Source: Acidimicrobiia bacterium
GTDB lineage: Bacteria > Actinomycetota > Acidimicrobiia > Acidimicrobiales > Acidimicrobilacustridaceae
Direction of reading: 5' to 3'
Length of the DNA stretch: 17,901 nucleotides
Assembly: GCA_016462055.1 (NCBI GenBank)
Contig: JAEMTX010000008.1
Coordinates: 1-17,901, forward strand
Of the stretch, positions 1 through 6,323 are shown in pieces. The stretch's first letter is position 1; each line of letters opens with the position of its first letter. The notes beneath the pieces were generated by a model. The model worked only from the letters and a program-made list of their open reading frames with translations. It had not been told where the DNA came from and did not search any database. The position numbers and the translations under genes were made by a program.

Positions 1-202
1 CTCCCACCCCATGGAGCCCGGCAGCGCCATCGGGCCAGCGTCCAATCGCAAGGTCAGGAATCTGGATATCGACCTGCCCTTCTCCGGCAACCGTGCGAAC
101 CTTGAATCCGAGACGATGCAGCGCGTCGATCCATGTGTCGGCCACGATGGAGACTCCATCGGTTCCTCCGAGCCTGAACGAAAGCACTGCGCACGTGGAC
201 AT
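1..202 (-). CDS. Glycosyltransferase, N-terminal fragment (cut by window edge)
   Basis: The reverse strand is open from an ATG at 202 to the window edge, giving 67 codons with no stop. The start of the protein reads MSTCAVLSFRLGGTDGVSI, then a stretch ending RTVAGEG. The FRLGGTDGVS segment, a beta strand followed by a glycine-rich turn and helix, is typical of the N-terminal Rossmann domain of GT-B (GT4-like) glycosyltransferases that act on nucleotide-sugar donors in the cytoplasm. The gene is divergent from the glycoside hydrolase at 224, with only 21 bp between the start codons. I see no clear Shine-Dalgarno or TANNNT box directly upstream. Donor and acceptor cannot be read from this fragment. 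A glucosyl or mannosyl transfer linked to the neighbouring hydrolase is only an inference. The plus-strand frame over the same bases is treated as a shadow. Confidence 0.7.
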   Translation of the reverse strand, partial: MSTCAVLSFRLGGTDGVSIVADTWIDALHRLGFKVRTVAGEGQVDIQIPDLAIGRWPDGAAGLHGVG

Positions 203-223
203 TGACACCAGAAGGGGACGAGG

Positions 224-1405
224 GTGACCGACGGGATCGACGGCGAAGGCCTCACGCTACCGGCCGATCCTGATGAGGTTCGGGCTGCGGCTCGCTCGGT
301 CCTCGAGGCCAATTGGCGCCCCGAGGGATACACCGTTCCAAATGCGTCGGTGTATCCGTTCCAATGGTTGTGGGATTCCTGTTTCCACGCCATCACTTGG
401 GCGGAGCTCGGCGAGCCAGAACGGGCCCGCAGCGAGCTGGCGCACGTGTTCCGCACTCAGAACTCCGAGGGGTTTGTTCCCCATGTTGATTACGAGTACT
501 CACCCAACCATCACGGGGAATTCTGGAAGCGTGAAGGGCATTCCTCGATCACACAACCCCCGATGTTCGGTCATGCCATTGCTGAACTAGATCGTCGCAA
601 CATTGATGTCAGCGATCTCGTTGGGCCAGCGACTGCCGGACTCAACTTTCTCTTTGACACGCGGTCGCGCATCGATGGTCTGATTGCACTTTGTCATCCG
701 TGGGAAAGCGGGGGCGATGATTGTCCGCGCTGGGATCACTGGTGTCCCGGTGGATGGAACGTGGATGATTGGCGCGAGATCAAAGGAACGCTTGTCGCAT
801 CAGTTGAACATTCGGCGCTCGGGTCGCCGATAGCGAACCCTGTGTTTGTTGTTGCCAGTTGTGGTTTTAATGCTTTGGTTGCATTCAATGCTTTCGAACT
901 TGCAACCGTTACTGGCGATAGTGCGTTGATCAAGAATGCAAACGCAGTGGCAGACGTGTTGGCGACGCGCTGGGATGACGCGCTCGGAACGTGGATTGAT
1001 GCCGGCGATTCAGAAGTTGACTCTGGCCGTGTGCGTTCCCTTGACGCGCTGCTCCCATTGCTCGTGGAGAGCAATAGTTCAGTAATTAAAAGGGTTTTTC
1101 CCGAACTTACTGACACTGCTTCTTTTGGCGGTCAATGCGGTCCTGCAGGAATGCACCGCGCTGAATCAACGTTCTCGGCGCGCACGTACTGGCGCGGACC
1201 AGCATGGCCGCAACTCACCTATCTCTTTTGGGTTGCTGCGCGACGCCATGGTCGAAATGATGACGCGCTCGCGCTCGCAGCCATGCTTACGCGCGGAGCC
1301 GAGACCTCATCGTGGGCCGAGTACTGGGACGCGAACGATGGAACTGGTTTGGGTGCAGCACCACAATCGTGGGCTGCGCTCGCTGCAGTTGTGCAGTCGC
1401 GCTGA
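224..1405 (+). CDS. GH63-like glycoside hydrolase (glucosyl/mannosylglycerate hydrolase type)
   Basis: A 393-residue protein without signal peptide or membrane segment, so probably cytoplasmic. It has the (alpha/alpha)6-barrel motifs of the GH63 branch that contains mannosylglycerate and glucosylglycerate hydrolases and resembles trehalases: YPFQWLWDS (44-52), GFVPHVDY (83-90), HPWESGGDDCPRWD (158-171), YWRGPAWP (322-329) and AEYWDANDGTGLG (365-377). By family analogy the acid/base pair is probably Asp165 in the ESG-DD motif and Glu366 in AEYW. The likely reaction is hydrolysis of a small compatible-solute glycoside such as glucosylglycerate. Substrate assignment is inference, and a neutral trehalase-like activity is the main alternative. 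The GTG start at 224 is supported by the purine-rich AAGGGGACGAGG just upstream. The gene ends 2 bp before a converging gene, and no terminator is visible between them. Confidence 0.75.
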   Translation: MTDGIDGEGLTLPADPDEVRAAARSVLEANWRPEGYTVPNASVYPFQWLWDSCFHAITWAELGEPERARSELAHVFRTQNSEGFVPHVDYEYSPNHHGEFWKREGHSSITQPPMFGHAIAELDRRNIDVSDLVGPATAGLNFLFDTRSRIDGLIALCHPWESGGDDCPRWDHWCPGGWNVDDWREIKGTLVASVEHSALGSPIANPVFVVASCGFNALVAFNAFELATVTGDSALIKNANAVADVLATRWDDALGTWIDAGDSEVDSGRVRSLDALLPLLVESNSSVIKRVFPELTDTASFGGQCGPAGMHRAESTFSARTYWRGPAWPQLTYLFWVAARRHGRNDDALALAAMLTRGAETSSWAEYWDANDGTGLGAAPQSWAALAAVVQSR

Positions 1406-1407
1406 AC

Positions 1408-1797
1408 TTAAGAAGCGCGATTGAGTCGTGCCGCGGCAGCAGCTGCGGCTGCGTCTTCGCGTTCGATCTCGGCTGCAGTGAGAATTCTCACCGAACTGCC
1501 ACCGGCTGGAGCGGGGCGTGGCGGCGGAACCAATGTGCTCGCCCGGATTGCGGGATCGAGAATTGTTCCGGAGATGCGAACCTCGCCCGTGAGATCGCGG
1601 GTGAGGGCAAGGTGGTTACGAGGATCGGGTACGACTTCGACGATGGACCACAGTGCTGCGTCGGCGCCGACGGGGAGACGAACGTCAGCGGAACGACCGG
1701 TCGTTCGAGTCGCGGAGAATTCTCCGGATCGACGGTTGGCAAGAAGAGCGATGACGAGGAGTACTGCGAGGAGGAGAGCAGCGGTCACGAGCACCAT
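1408..1797 (-). CDS. Small membrane-anchored protein, unknown function
   Basis: A 129-residue protein that I do not recognise. Residues 1-20 (MVLVTAALLLAVLLVIALLA) form one hydrophobic segment followed by NRR, which suggests an N-in membrane anchor with most of the protein outside. A soluble stretch of about 75 residues follows with beta-like segments (ALWSIVEVVPDP, LTGEVRISGTI), then a proline-rich linker and an alanine-rich tail. Codon use on this strand (GTC, CTC, CGT, GCC) matches neighbouring genes. It lies 81 bp downstream of the lipoprotein gene on the same strand. That gap holds a possible terminator and a TACTTT box 7 nt before the ATG, so the gene may be its own leaderless transcript. 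There is no Shine-Dalgarno. Larger plus-strand frames here (1312-1902, 1421-1882) look like GC-rich antisense shadows, but certainty about which strand codes is moderate. Confidence 0.55.
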   Translation of the reverse strand: MVLVTAALLLAVLLVIALLANRRSGEFSATRTTGRSADVRLPVGADAALWSIVEVVPDPRNHLALTRDLTGEVRISGTILDPAIRASTLVPPPRPAPAGGSSVRILTAAEIEREDAAAAAAAARLNRAS

Positions 1798-1800
1798 GAG

Positions 1801-1833
1801 ACAAAAAGTAGAACCACCGCGCGTTGGGGTGGT
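1801..1833 (-). terminator. Possible weak intrinsic terminator after the lipoprotein gene
   Basis: On the minus strand ACCACC (1833-1828) pairs with GGTGGT (1818-1813) across a 9-nt loop, followed by TCTACTTTTTGT. The 6-bp stem with a T-run fits a weak intrinsic terminator for the sortase-lipoprotein unit. The same T-run contains the TACTTT box assigned to the next gene, so the two readings compete. Confidence 0.35.
1805..1810 (-). promoter_or_regulatory. Candidate leaderless -10 box (TACTTT) for the 1408-1797 gene
   Basis: TACTTT is followed by exactly 7 nt (TTGTCTC) and then the ATG at 1797. TANNNT 6-7 nt before a start codon, with no Shine-Dalgarno, is the geometry of actinobacterial leaderless transcripts. 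The box overlaps the possible terminator T-run, which lowers confidence. Confidence 0.35.
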
Positions 1834-1878
1834 GGATACTCTTCGGCGATGTTCGGCGGGGGCGTTTGTTGGCGAGCG

Positions 1879-2484
1879 CTAGCGCTTCGAGTCGCGGACT
1901 GAGCCGATGAGCTTGCCCTTTGGGTCGAACGCGGTGCAGCCGATTGTCTGGACTCCGCGGTTTCGCTGTTCCTCGGTCGGCAGCACCCACCCGAATTCAA
2001 GCGATGAACTCGGATAGGGAATCCCGATGTAGGTCTTGAACGCCGCGGGGCAGAGTTTTTTCGCAGCAACGGTGAACTGTTCGTTTGTTGGCGCGGGCGT
2101 CGGGGCAAGACCGGCATTGGGCACGGCGATGACCTCGTATTGGTGGGGAAGGTCGCAGTTGAGCCGAAGCATGACGTCCTTGTCGGACTTCATCGTGGCA
2201 TCAGCAGTGGGAAGCGCCCGGGTCGTTACGGCCTTGCCTGTTGCCACAGAGCGCAGATCGATGCAGTCGCCCACTACCGGGCCATAGACGAAGGAAATTC
2301 GTCCGACCCCGGCTTCGGGTTCAAGGGTGGTGGTTGTGGTGGGACCAGGAGCCGCCGTTGTTGTGGTGCTCGATGAGGAAGAGGCCGAGGAACCCTTCGA
2401 TGACGAGGAGCAGGCACCGAGCGCGATCGATGTGATCACGACAAGTGCGGCGAGGGTTGCGATCCGGCGGTGAGGGTTCGTCAT
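1879..2484 (-). CDS. Secreted lipoprotein with septum-formation-like domain
   Basis: A 201-residue lipoprotein. It has basic N-terminal residues, a hydrophobic core (9-22) and a lipobox ALGAC with the lipidated cysteine at position 25. A low-complexity Ser/Thr/Pro linker follows (about 26-57). The C-terminal domain (about 60-190) has the pattern of the actinobacterial septum-formation family: VGDCIDL (Cys74), LNCDLPHQYEVIAV (Cys110), KKLCPAAFKTYIG (Cys145), FGWVLPTEEQRNRG and IGC (Cys183). The four cysteines probably form two disulphides outside the cell. Molecular function is not established for most of this family. The ATG overlaps the sortase stop by one base (TAATG), so the two are very likely translationally coupled. 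It has no LPXTG- or LAXTG-type sorting signal, so it is not an obvious substrate of that sortase. Confidence 0.75.
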   Translation of the reverse strand: MTNPHRRIATLAALVVITSIALGACSSSSKGSSASSSSSTTTTAAPGPTTTTTLEPEAGVGRISFVYGPVVGDCIDLRSVATGKAVTTRALPTADATMKSDKDVMLRLNCDLPHQYEVIAVPNAGLAPTPAPTNEQFTVAAKKLCPAAFKTYIGIPYPSSSLEFGWVLPTEEQRNRGVQTIGCTAFDPKGKLIGSVRDSKR

Positions 2485-3455
2485 TAGTAAGAGGCTGGCA
2501 GTAGTCGGGCAATGTTTGCGAAAGCGATGAACATCAACACCAAAACAATCGGTGTGCCGATCGCAGAGGTGGTGAGGAATTTCCAGTCTTTCCAGCGTGA
2601 CACGCGTTGGGCACGTTTACGCAGCAGCGACGGAGTGAAGTAGCGGGCGAGCCACCAAGTGCCGAACCACGCAATTCCGGCAAGGAGCGACCAGAAGATT
2701 GCGGCGGGCCACGCAGATGAGTCTCCACCGGCGAGAGCGTCGGACGACGCGTCGGTGGTCACCCCGTCGGTAACCGGAACCGGAGTGGCCGGCGCCGGGT
2801 TTGAGATCAGTGTGGCTGTCACAACGATGCGCTGGGCAGCGCTGAATTTCGGGTGGCAGGCCATCAGCGTGAGGCGGTTGACGCCGGCTTGATCAAGGAT
2901 CGAAAGGTCGTTGGGAGAAACGATGACATGACCCGAGGTGGATCCGTCTTTGGGATCGATCTGAGCATCGACCTTGTACGTGAACGTCCCTTGCAACGTC
3001 TGCGCAGTGATGATGTCGCCCGGTACGAGTTCGTCAATGCGATTGAACGGTGCTTGGTAGGTAGTGCGGTGGCCTGCGACTGCGGCGTTGCCTGGCTGAC
3101 CCGGAAGTGGTGTCTGTGGGAAATGACCAGGGCCCTCTTGCAGCCACTTGAGGTCGACGCCCTGCACCATGATGAAGTCAGAGTCGATCTTCTTGATCGT
3201 GAGGCGGGCGATGGGATCGCCAGGTTGAGGAATGGGAAGATCACTGGGCGCGGTCACGATGGGCAGTTGCGTCGCCGAAGTTGCGGGCTCTGAATACTGT
3301 GCGATCTGTGATTCGAATTCTTTCGTGAGGGTGTCTTGGGCACGGGCAGTTGCGAACCCGGTCCCCCAGAGTTGGTAGGCGACGAAGAGGAGGATGACGA
3401 CGCCGGCTCGCATCATGAATCGACCGATTGCGCCCACGACGCTCCAGAACTGCAC
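2484..3455 (-). CDS. Class E-like sortase with C-terminal membrane domain
   Basis: A 323-residue membrane-bound transpeptidase. An N-terminal membrane anchor (about 14-34) leads to an extracellular sortase domain (about 75-220). The catalytic residues are visible: His129 in AVAGHRTTYQAPF, Cys200 in LTLMACHP and Arg209 in AAQRIVVTATL. LPGQPGN before the histidine and the TLMACHP form of the TLxTC site point to class E/D, the housekeeping type in high-GC Gram-positives. Such enzymes cut a C-terminal sorting signal and join the protein to cell-wall peptide. The tail is unusual: a Pro/Thr/Asp linker (221-247), a membrane segment (about 249-271), a basic loop and a second membrane segment (about 297-316). 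Start: the GTG at 3455 is chosen because a TAGGGT box lies exactly 6 nt before it. It is divergent from ccmA, with 68 bp between starts. No sortase substrate is seen in the window. Confidence 0.85.
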   Translation of the reverse strand: MQFWSVVGAIGRFMMRAGVVILLFVAYQLWGTGFATARAQDTLTKEFESQIAQYSEPATSATQLPIVTAPSDLPIPQPGDPIARLTIKKIDSDFIMVQGVDLKWLQEGPGHFPQTPLPGQPGNAAVAGHRTTYQAPFNRIDELVPGDIITAQTLQGTFTYKVDAQIDPKDGSTSGHVIVSPNDLSILDQAGVNRLTLMACHPKFSAAQRIVVTATLISNPAPATPVPVTDGVTTDASSDALAGGDSSAWPAAIFWSLLAGIAWFGTWWLARYFTPSLLRKRAQRVSRWKDWKFLTTSAIGTPIVLVLMFIAFANIARLLPASY

Positions 3456-3461
3456 GGGCGA

Positions 3462-3467
3462 ACCCTA
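3462..3467 (-). promoter_or_regulatory. Candidate leaderless -10 box (TAGGGT) for the sortase gene
   Basis: TAGGGT is followed by the 6-nt TCGCCC and then the GTG start codon at 3455. No Shine-Dalgarno is present. The spacing is identical to that before the sixA-like, sufR-like and phosphodiesterase genes, which supports transcription starting at the first base of the start codon. Confidence 0.5.
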
Positions 3468-3506
3468 GCGAGGGTGGTCGCTTGGTCTTCTTGCGGGGCA
3501 GGCCGC

Positions 3507-3512
3507 TACCCT
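3507..3512 (+). promoter_or_regulatory. Possible -10 box (TACCCT) for the ccm operon
   Basis: TACCCT lies 11 nt before the ccmA ATG in the 68-bp gap between the divergent sortase and ccmA genes. A start site about 7 nt downstream would leave a leader of only about 5 nt. TTGGTC at 3482-3487 is a possible -35, with a long 19-nt spacer. The match is weak, but the operon needs a promoter in or near this gap. Confidence 0.3.
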
Positions 3513-3523
3513 CAAGGCACCCC

Positions 3524-4228
3524 ATGGAGCACGACCACCCCACTTCCCGGTCCGGGACAGAGCCCGTGGTCCACCTCCGCGGGGCGGTGGCCCTTCTCGG
3601 CCGATTCCCCGCCCTTGCCGGTGTCGATCTTGATGTCGATCGCCGCCGAATCGTGCTCTTGCGCGGAGCGAATGGCGCAGGAAAGACGACGCTCTTACGA
3701 GCGCTCGCCGGTCTCGTTCCGATCTCCGCGGGTGAGGCCGTTGTTCTCGGTGTTGACCTTCGCGTCGATCGCCAGTCGGTTCGCCATCGTGTGGGATTGC
3801 TTGCTCATGGCACCGGCCTCTATGACGAACTCAGCGTTGCCGACAATGTGCGATTTTGGACGCTTGCTGCTGGCGCCGTCCTTGCCGATGCCGAATCGGC
3901 GATGGTTCGTCTTGGTCTAGATGGAAGGTTGAGCGATGTTTCTGTTGGTCGCCTTTCCACAGGTCAGCGTCGCCGCACCTCGCTTGCATGTTTGATCGCT
4001 CGTCGGCCCGAACTTTGGCTGCTCGATGAACCGCATGCAGGTCTCGACAAAGAAGGTCGCGACGTCGTCGATGAACTCGTGCGTGACGCGGCCGCCGCGG
4101 GGGCGACGATCATTCTCAGTTCACACGAACTGGATCGAGCGATTGACCTAGCCGACGAAATCGTGACGCTTGGCGGCGGAGTTGCTCTCGACGATTCGGG
4201 CGCGGGCGGTGATGGCAATGTTGCATGA
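3524..4228 (+). CDS. ccmA: CcmA, haem exporter ATP-binding subunit
   Basis: A 234-residue cytoplasmic ABC ATPase. Walker A is GANGAGKTT (48-56), the signature is LSTGQ (144-148), Walker B is LWLLDEPHAGLD (164-175) and the switch histidine is in LSSHEL (His201). With CcmB and CcmC it forms the CcmABCD complex, whose ATP hydrolysis releases haem-loaded CcmE (holo-CcmE) from CcmC for haem delivery. The family assignment rests on the compact size and on ccmB-ccmI following directly. The frame is open back to 3428, but that stretch overlaps the start of the divergent sortase gene. I chose the ATG at 3524, which follows a weak AAGG. A GTG just before VHLRGAV is an alternative. The gene overlaps ccmB by 17 bp. 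Confidence 0.88.
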   Translation: MEHDHPTSRSGTEPVVHLRGAVALLGRFPALAGVDLDVDRRRIVLLRGANGAGKTTLLRALAGLVPISAGEAVVLGVDLRVDRQSVRHRVGLLAHGTGLYDELSVADNVRFWTLAAGAVLADAESAMVRLGLDGRLSDVSVGRLSTGQRRRTSLACLIARRPELWLLDEPHAGLDKEGRDVVDELVRDAAAAGATIILSSHELDRAIDLADEIVTLGGGVALDDSGAGGDGNVA

Positions 4229-4886
4229 CGCATGGCTGATTGCTCGCAAAGACCTCAAGCTTGAGATCCGATCCAGAGTTGCGCTGAATCAGGTTGTCCC
4301 CTTCGCGCTTTTGGTTCTCGTTCTCTTCGCCTTTGCTCTGGATCCCGATCGTGGCCTTCTCGAAAAGGCCACTCCGGGTCTCTATTGGATCGCGGTGTTG
4401 TTCAGCGGGCTCCTGGCGATGCAGCGGTCGTTTGCGGTCGAGGCCGCCGATGGTGTGACCGATGCCCTTCGACTTTCCGGCCTTGCTCCAGAGGGCATTT
4501 TTCTCGGTAAGACCCTCTCTGTGGCGGTTCAGTTGCTGGTGCTTGAAGTGCTGCTTGGCGTTGGGGTTGCTGTCCTTTACGGCACGTCAATCACGGGCTG
4601 GCTTCTCCTTCTAGCGACGATCGTGGTCGCGACCGCGGCCATCTCGACCGCCGGTACCCTCTTTGGCGTTGTGGCTGCGGGTCTCCGAGTTCGTGAAACC
4701 CTCTTGCCACTCCTACTGTTGCCAGTACTCGCTCCGGTGTTAATCGGATCGACTCGAGCCTTCGAGGCAGCACTCAGCGGAACTCCGTCAGAGGGCTGGC
4801 CGTGGGTTGGGTTGATGAGTGTGTTCGCCGCTGTGTACGTGGTGGCCGGAATTTTCGGATTCGGCCCCTTGATGGAGGAATCGTGA
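4212..4886 (+). CDS. ccmB: CcmB, haem exporter permease subunit
   Basis: A 224-residue integral membrane protein with about six hydrophobic segments, close to the roughly 220 residues usual for CcmB. Near the N-terminus the motif WLIARKDLKLEIRSR resembles the cytoplasmic amphipathic stretch that contacts the ATPase in this family. The later ALRLSGLAPEGIFLGK is also CcmB-like. It is the membrane partner of CcmA in the CcmABCD complex. The start is uncertain among GTG 4209, ATG 4212 and ATG 4218, all inside the end of ccmA, and 4212 is used here. The frame is open further upstream, but that would duplicate ccmA coding sequence. It ends in the GTGA overlap that starts ccmC. Confidence 0.85.
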   Translation: MAMLHDAWLIARKDLKLEIRSRVALNQVVPFALLVLVLFAFALDPDRGLLEKATPGLYWIAVLFSGLLAMQRSFAVEAADGVTDALRLSGLAPEGIFLGKTLSVAVQLLVLEVLLGVGVAVLYGTSITGWLLLLATIVVATAAISTAGTLFGVVAAGLRVRETLLPLLLLPVLAPVLIGSTRAFEAALSGTPSEGWPWVGLMSVFAAVYVVAGIFGFGPLMEES

Positions 4887-5644
4887 CCACCGAGACCGCC
4901 GGGCCGCTTGGGGCCAGCGACAGCGGGCCCACCTCCACTGGCTCGCGCACCACATTGATTCTCGGCATCGTGACGCTTTTCGCTTTGGGTGTTCTCGTGC
5001 TCTTCGGACTCATCCTCAGTCCTGCAGAAGAGAATCAGAGTGATGCAGTCCGCATCATGTACGTACACGTTCCCTCCGCAACGCTTTCGTATGTCGGTTG
5101 TTTCCTGACCGCTATTGGCTCGGCGGTCTTCCTCTGGCGAAAGTCGCGATGGTGGGACCTCGTCGCTTACGCCAGCGCCGAAGTTGCCGCGCTGTTCACC
5201 GCATTCACGCTCGTAACGGGAATGTTGTGGGGTCGCCCCACTTGGGGAGTGTTCTGGGTATGGGATGCGCGTCTGACCTCTGAAGCAATGCTCATGCTTC
5301 TTCTGCTCGGATATCTCGCGGTGCGAGGCATCGCTGCCGATTACGAGGTGCGAGCCAAGCGTGCCGCCATCGTGGGCTTGCTGCTTGTTCCGAATGTTTT
5401 CATCGTCCGCCAGTCAGTGCAGTGGTGGCGGACGCTGCATCAGACACCAACGCTTTCCCTCTCCGGGGCAGAGATTCAGGGCTTGATGCTCTTTTCTCTC
5501 TTCACCGGCTTCATCGCGATCACCCTTTCCTTCATTTGGATGGTCATTCACCGATTCCGTGTCGCTTGGCTCGAAGAGCAGGTCGATGCCGAAGGTCTTG
5601 ACACCGCAATTGCCGACCGACGTGCTGAAGGGGTGGTCTCGTGA
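4883..5644 (+). CDS. ccmC: CcmC, haem-handling membrane protein (WWD family)
   Basis: A 253-residue protein with about six membrane segments. It has the tryptophan-rich WWD signature WGVFWVWDARLTSE (121-134), which faces the outside and binds haem. The two flanking histidine ligands expected of CcmC are His62 in YVHVPSA and His186 in TLHQTP. CcmC loads haem onto the chaperone CcmE together with CcmD. The GTG at 4883 is well supported: GGAGGA lies 4-9 nt upstream and the codon overlaps the ccmB stop as GTGA. Roughly 20 hydrophilic residues precede the first membrane segment, a longer cytoplasmic N-terminus than I would expect in proteobacterial CcmC. It ends in another GTGA overlap with ccmD. 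Confidence 0.92.
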   Translation: MTTETAGPLGASDSGPTSTGSRTTLILGIVTLFALGVLVLFGLILSPAEENQSDAVRIMYVHVPSATLSYVGCFLTAIGSAVFLWRKSRWWDLVAYASAEVAALFTAFTLVTGMLWGRPTWGVFWVWDARLTSEAMLMLLLLGYLAVRGIAADYEVRAKRAAIVGLLLVPNVFIVRQSVQWWRTLHQTPTLSLSGAEIQGLMLFSLFTGFIAITLSFIWMVIHRFRVAWLEEQVDAEGLDTAIADRRAEGVVS

Positions 5645-5805
5645 GCAATTCTTTGATCCTCGCTGAAGCCACCGGAACTTGGCCTTACGTAGCGGCGGCT
5701 TGGGCTGTCGTGTTTGGCGGCATGGGCGCCTACGCGTTTGCGACCGTTGTGCGTGGTCGCCGGTTGAGCAAAAAAGTTTCACCGGAGAAGCGTCGATGGA
5801 GCTGA
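5641..5805 (+). CDS. ccmD: CcmD, small haem-exporter accessory protein
   Basis: A 54-residue gene, short enough to be missed by ordinary length cut-offs. It starts at the GTG at 5641, which overlaps the ccmC stop as GTGA. The protein has a short N-terminus, one membrane segment (about 14-36, TWPYVAAAWAVVFGGMGAYA within it) and a basic tail (RGRRLSKK, EKRRW). This size, single-span topology, positive C-terminus and position between ccmC and ccmE are those of CcmD, which is needed to release haem-loaded CcmE from CcmABC. CcmD proteins share little sequence, so the name rests on size, topology and position. It overlaps ccmE by 10 bp. Confidence 0.8.
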   Translation: MSNSLILAEATGTWPYVAAAWAVVFGGMGAYAFATVVRGRRLSKKVSPEKRRWS

Positions 5806-6323
5806 CCCCGCGTACTGGCCCAGATTCAGAAGGCGGCGACGATGCGGTTTCCGTGGTGCGCGGAAAACGTCGCGTGAGTCTTCCGGCCATGGCGCTCTTG
5901 GTTGCAGTTGTTGCGATTGGTGGTTTCGTGATGGTCAATGCGCTCGGAAGTGCCACCACCTTTTATCGAAATGCCGATGAAGCAGTTGCCCAACGCGAAT
6001 CACTGGGCGTGAAGCGTTTCCGATTGCAGGGAACGGTCGTTCCGGGGACCATCGCTCAAACCGGTGAAGGTGTGACTTTTGAGATTTCGTATAACGGAGT
6101 TCCAATCACGGTTCACCATGTTGGTGATCCGCCGGAAATGTTCAAAGAGAATCAAACGGTTCTTCTCGAAGGTCACTTCGATGCCGATGGCACGAACGCC
6201 TATGACTCCGATCTCATGATCGTGAAGCACAGCGAGGTCTACAAAGAGAAGGAACAAGAACGCCTCAAGGAGGCCGAGGTGAACGGGCAGGTCCCAGTCA
6301 CCACAATGCGGAGCGGCTCGTGA
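5796..6323 (+). CDS. ccmE: CcmE, periplasmic-type haem chaperone
   Basis: A 175-residue protein. A single membrane anchor (about 30-50) precedes an extracytoplasmic beta-barrel domain with FYRNADEA (56-63), FRLQGTVVPGT (75-85) and VLLEGHF (122-128). The haem-binding site reads DLMIVKHSEVY: His145 followed by Tyr149 gives the HXXXY motif of classical CcmE, in which the histidine binds haem covalently. This matters because some non-proteobacterial System I variants use a cysteine here and lack CcmH. This operon has the histidine form and has ccmH. A charged C-terminal tail follows (KEKEQERLKEAE). The start is the ATG at 5796, inside the end of ccmD, and a longer open frame to 5679 is ignored. 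CcmE takes haem from CcmC and passes it to CcmF. Confidence 0.93.
   Translation: MELTPRTGPDSEGGDDAVSVVRGKRRVSLPAMALLVAVVAIGGFVMVNALGSATTFYRNADEAVAQRESLGVKRFRLQGTVVPGTIAQTGEGVTFEISYNGVPITVHHVGDPPEMFKENQTVLLEGHFDADGTNAYDSDLMIVKHSEVYKEKEQERLKEAEVNGQVPVTTMRSGS

Noticed and set aside
11..205. 64-residue plus-strand open frame at the window start
   Set aside because: The opposite strand encodes a recognisable glycosyltransferase N-terminus over the same bases, and this frame shows no motif.
1312..1902. Plus-strand open frames of 196 and 153 residues antisense to the small membrane protein
   Set aside because: Their compositions (Gly/Ser/Arg- or Ala/Arg-rich) look like antisense GC-rich translations, one overlaps the end of the hydrolase gene, and neither has a ribosome site or recognisable domain.
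3428..3523. Upstream extension of the ccmA frame
   Set aside because: It overlaps the start of the divergent sortase gene and adds an Arg-rich stretch not seen in CcmA.
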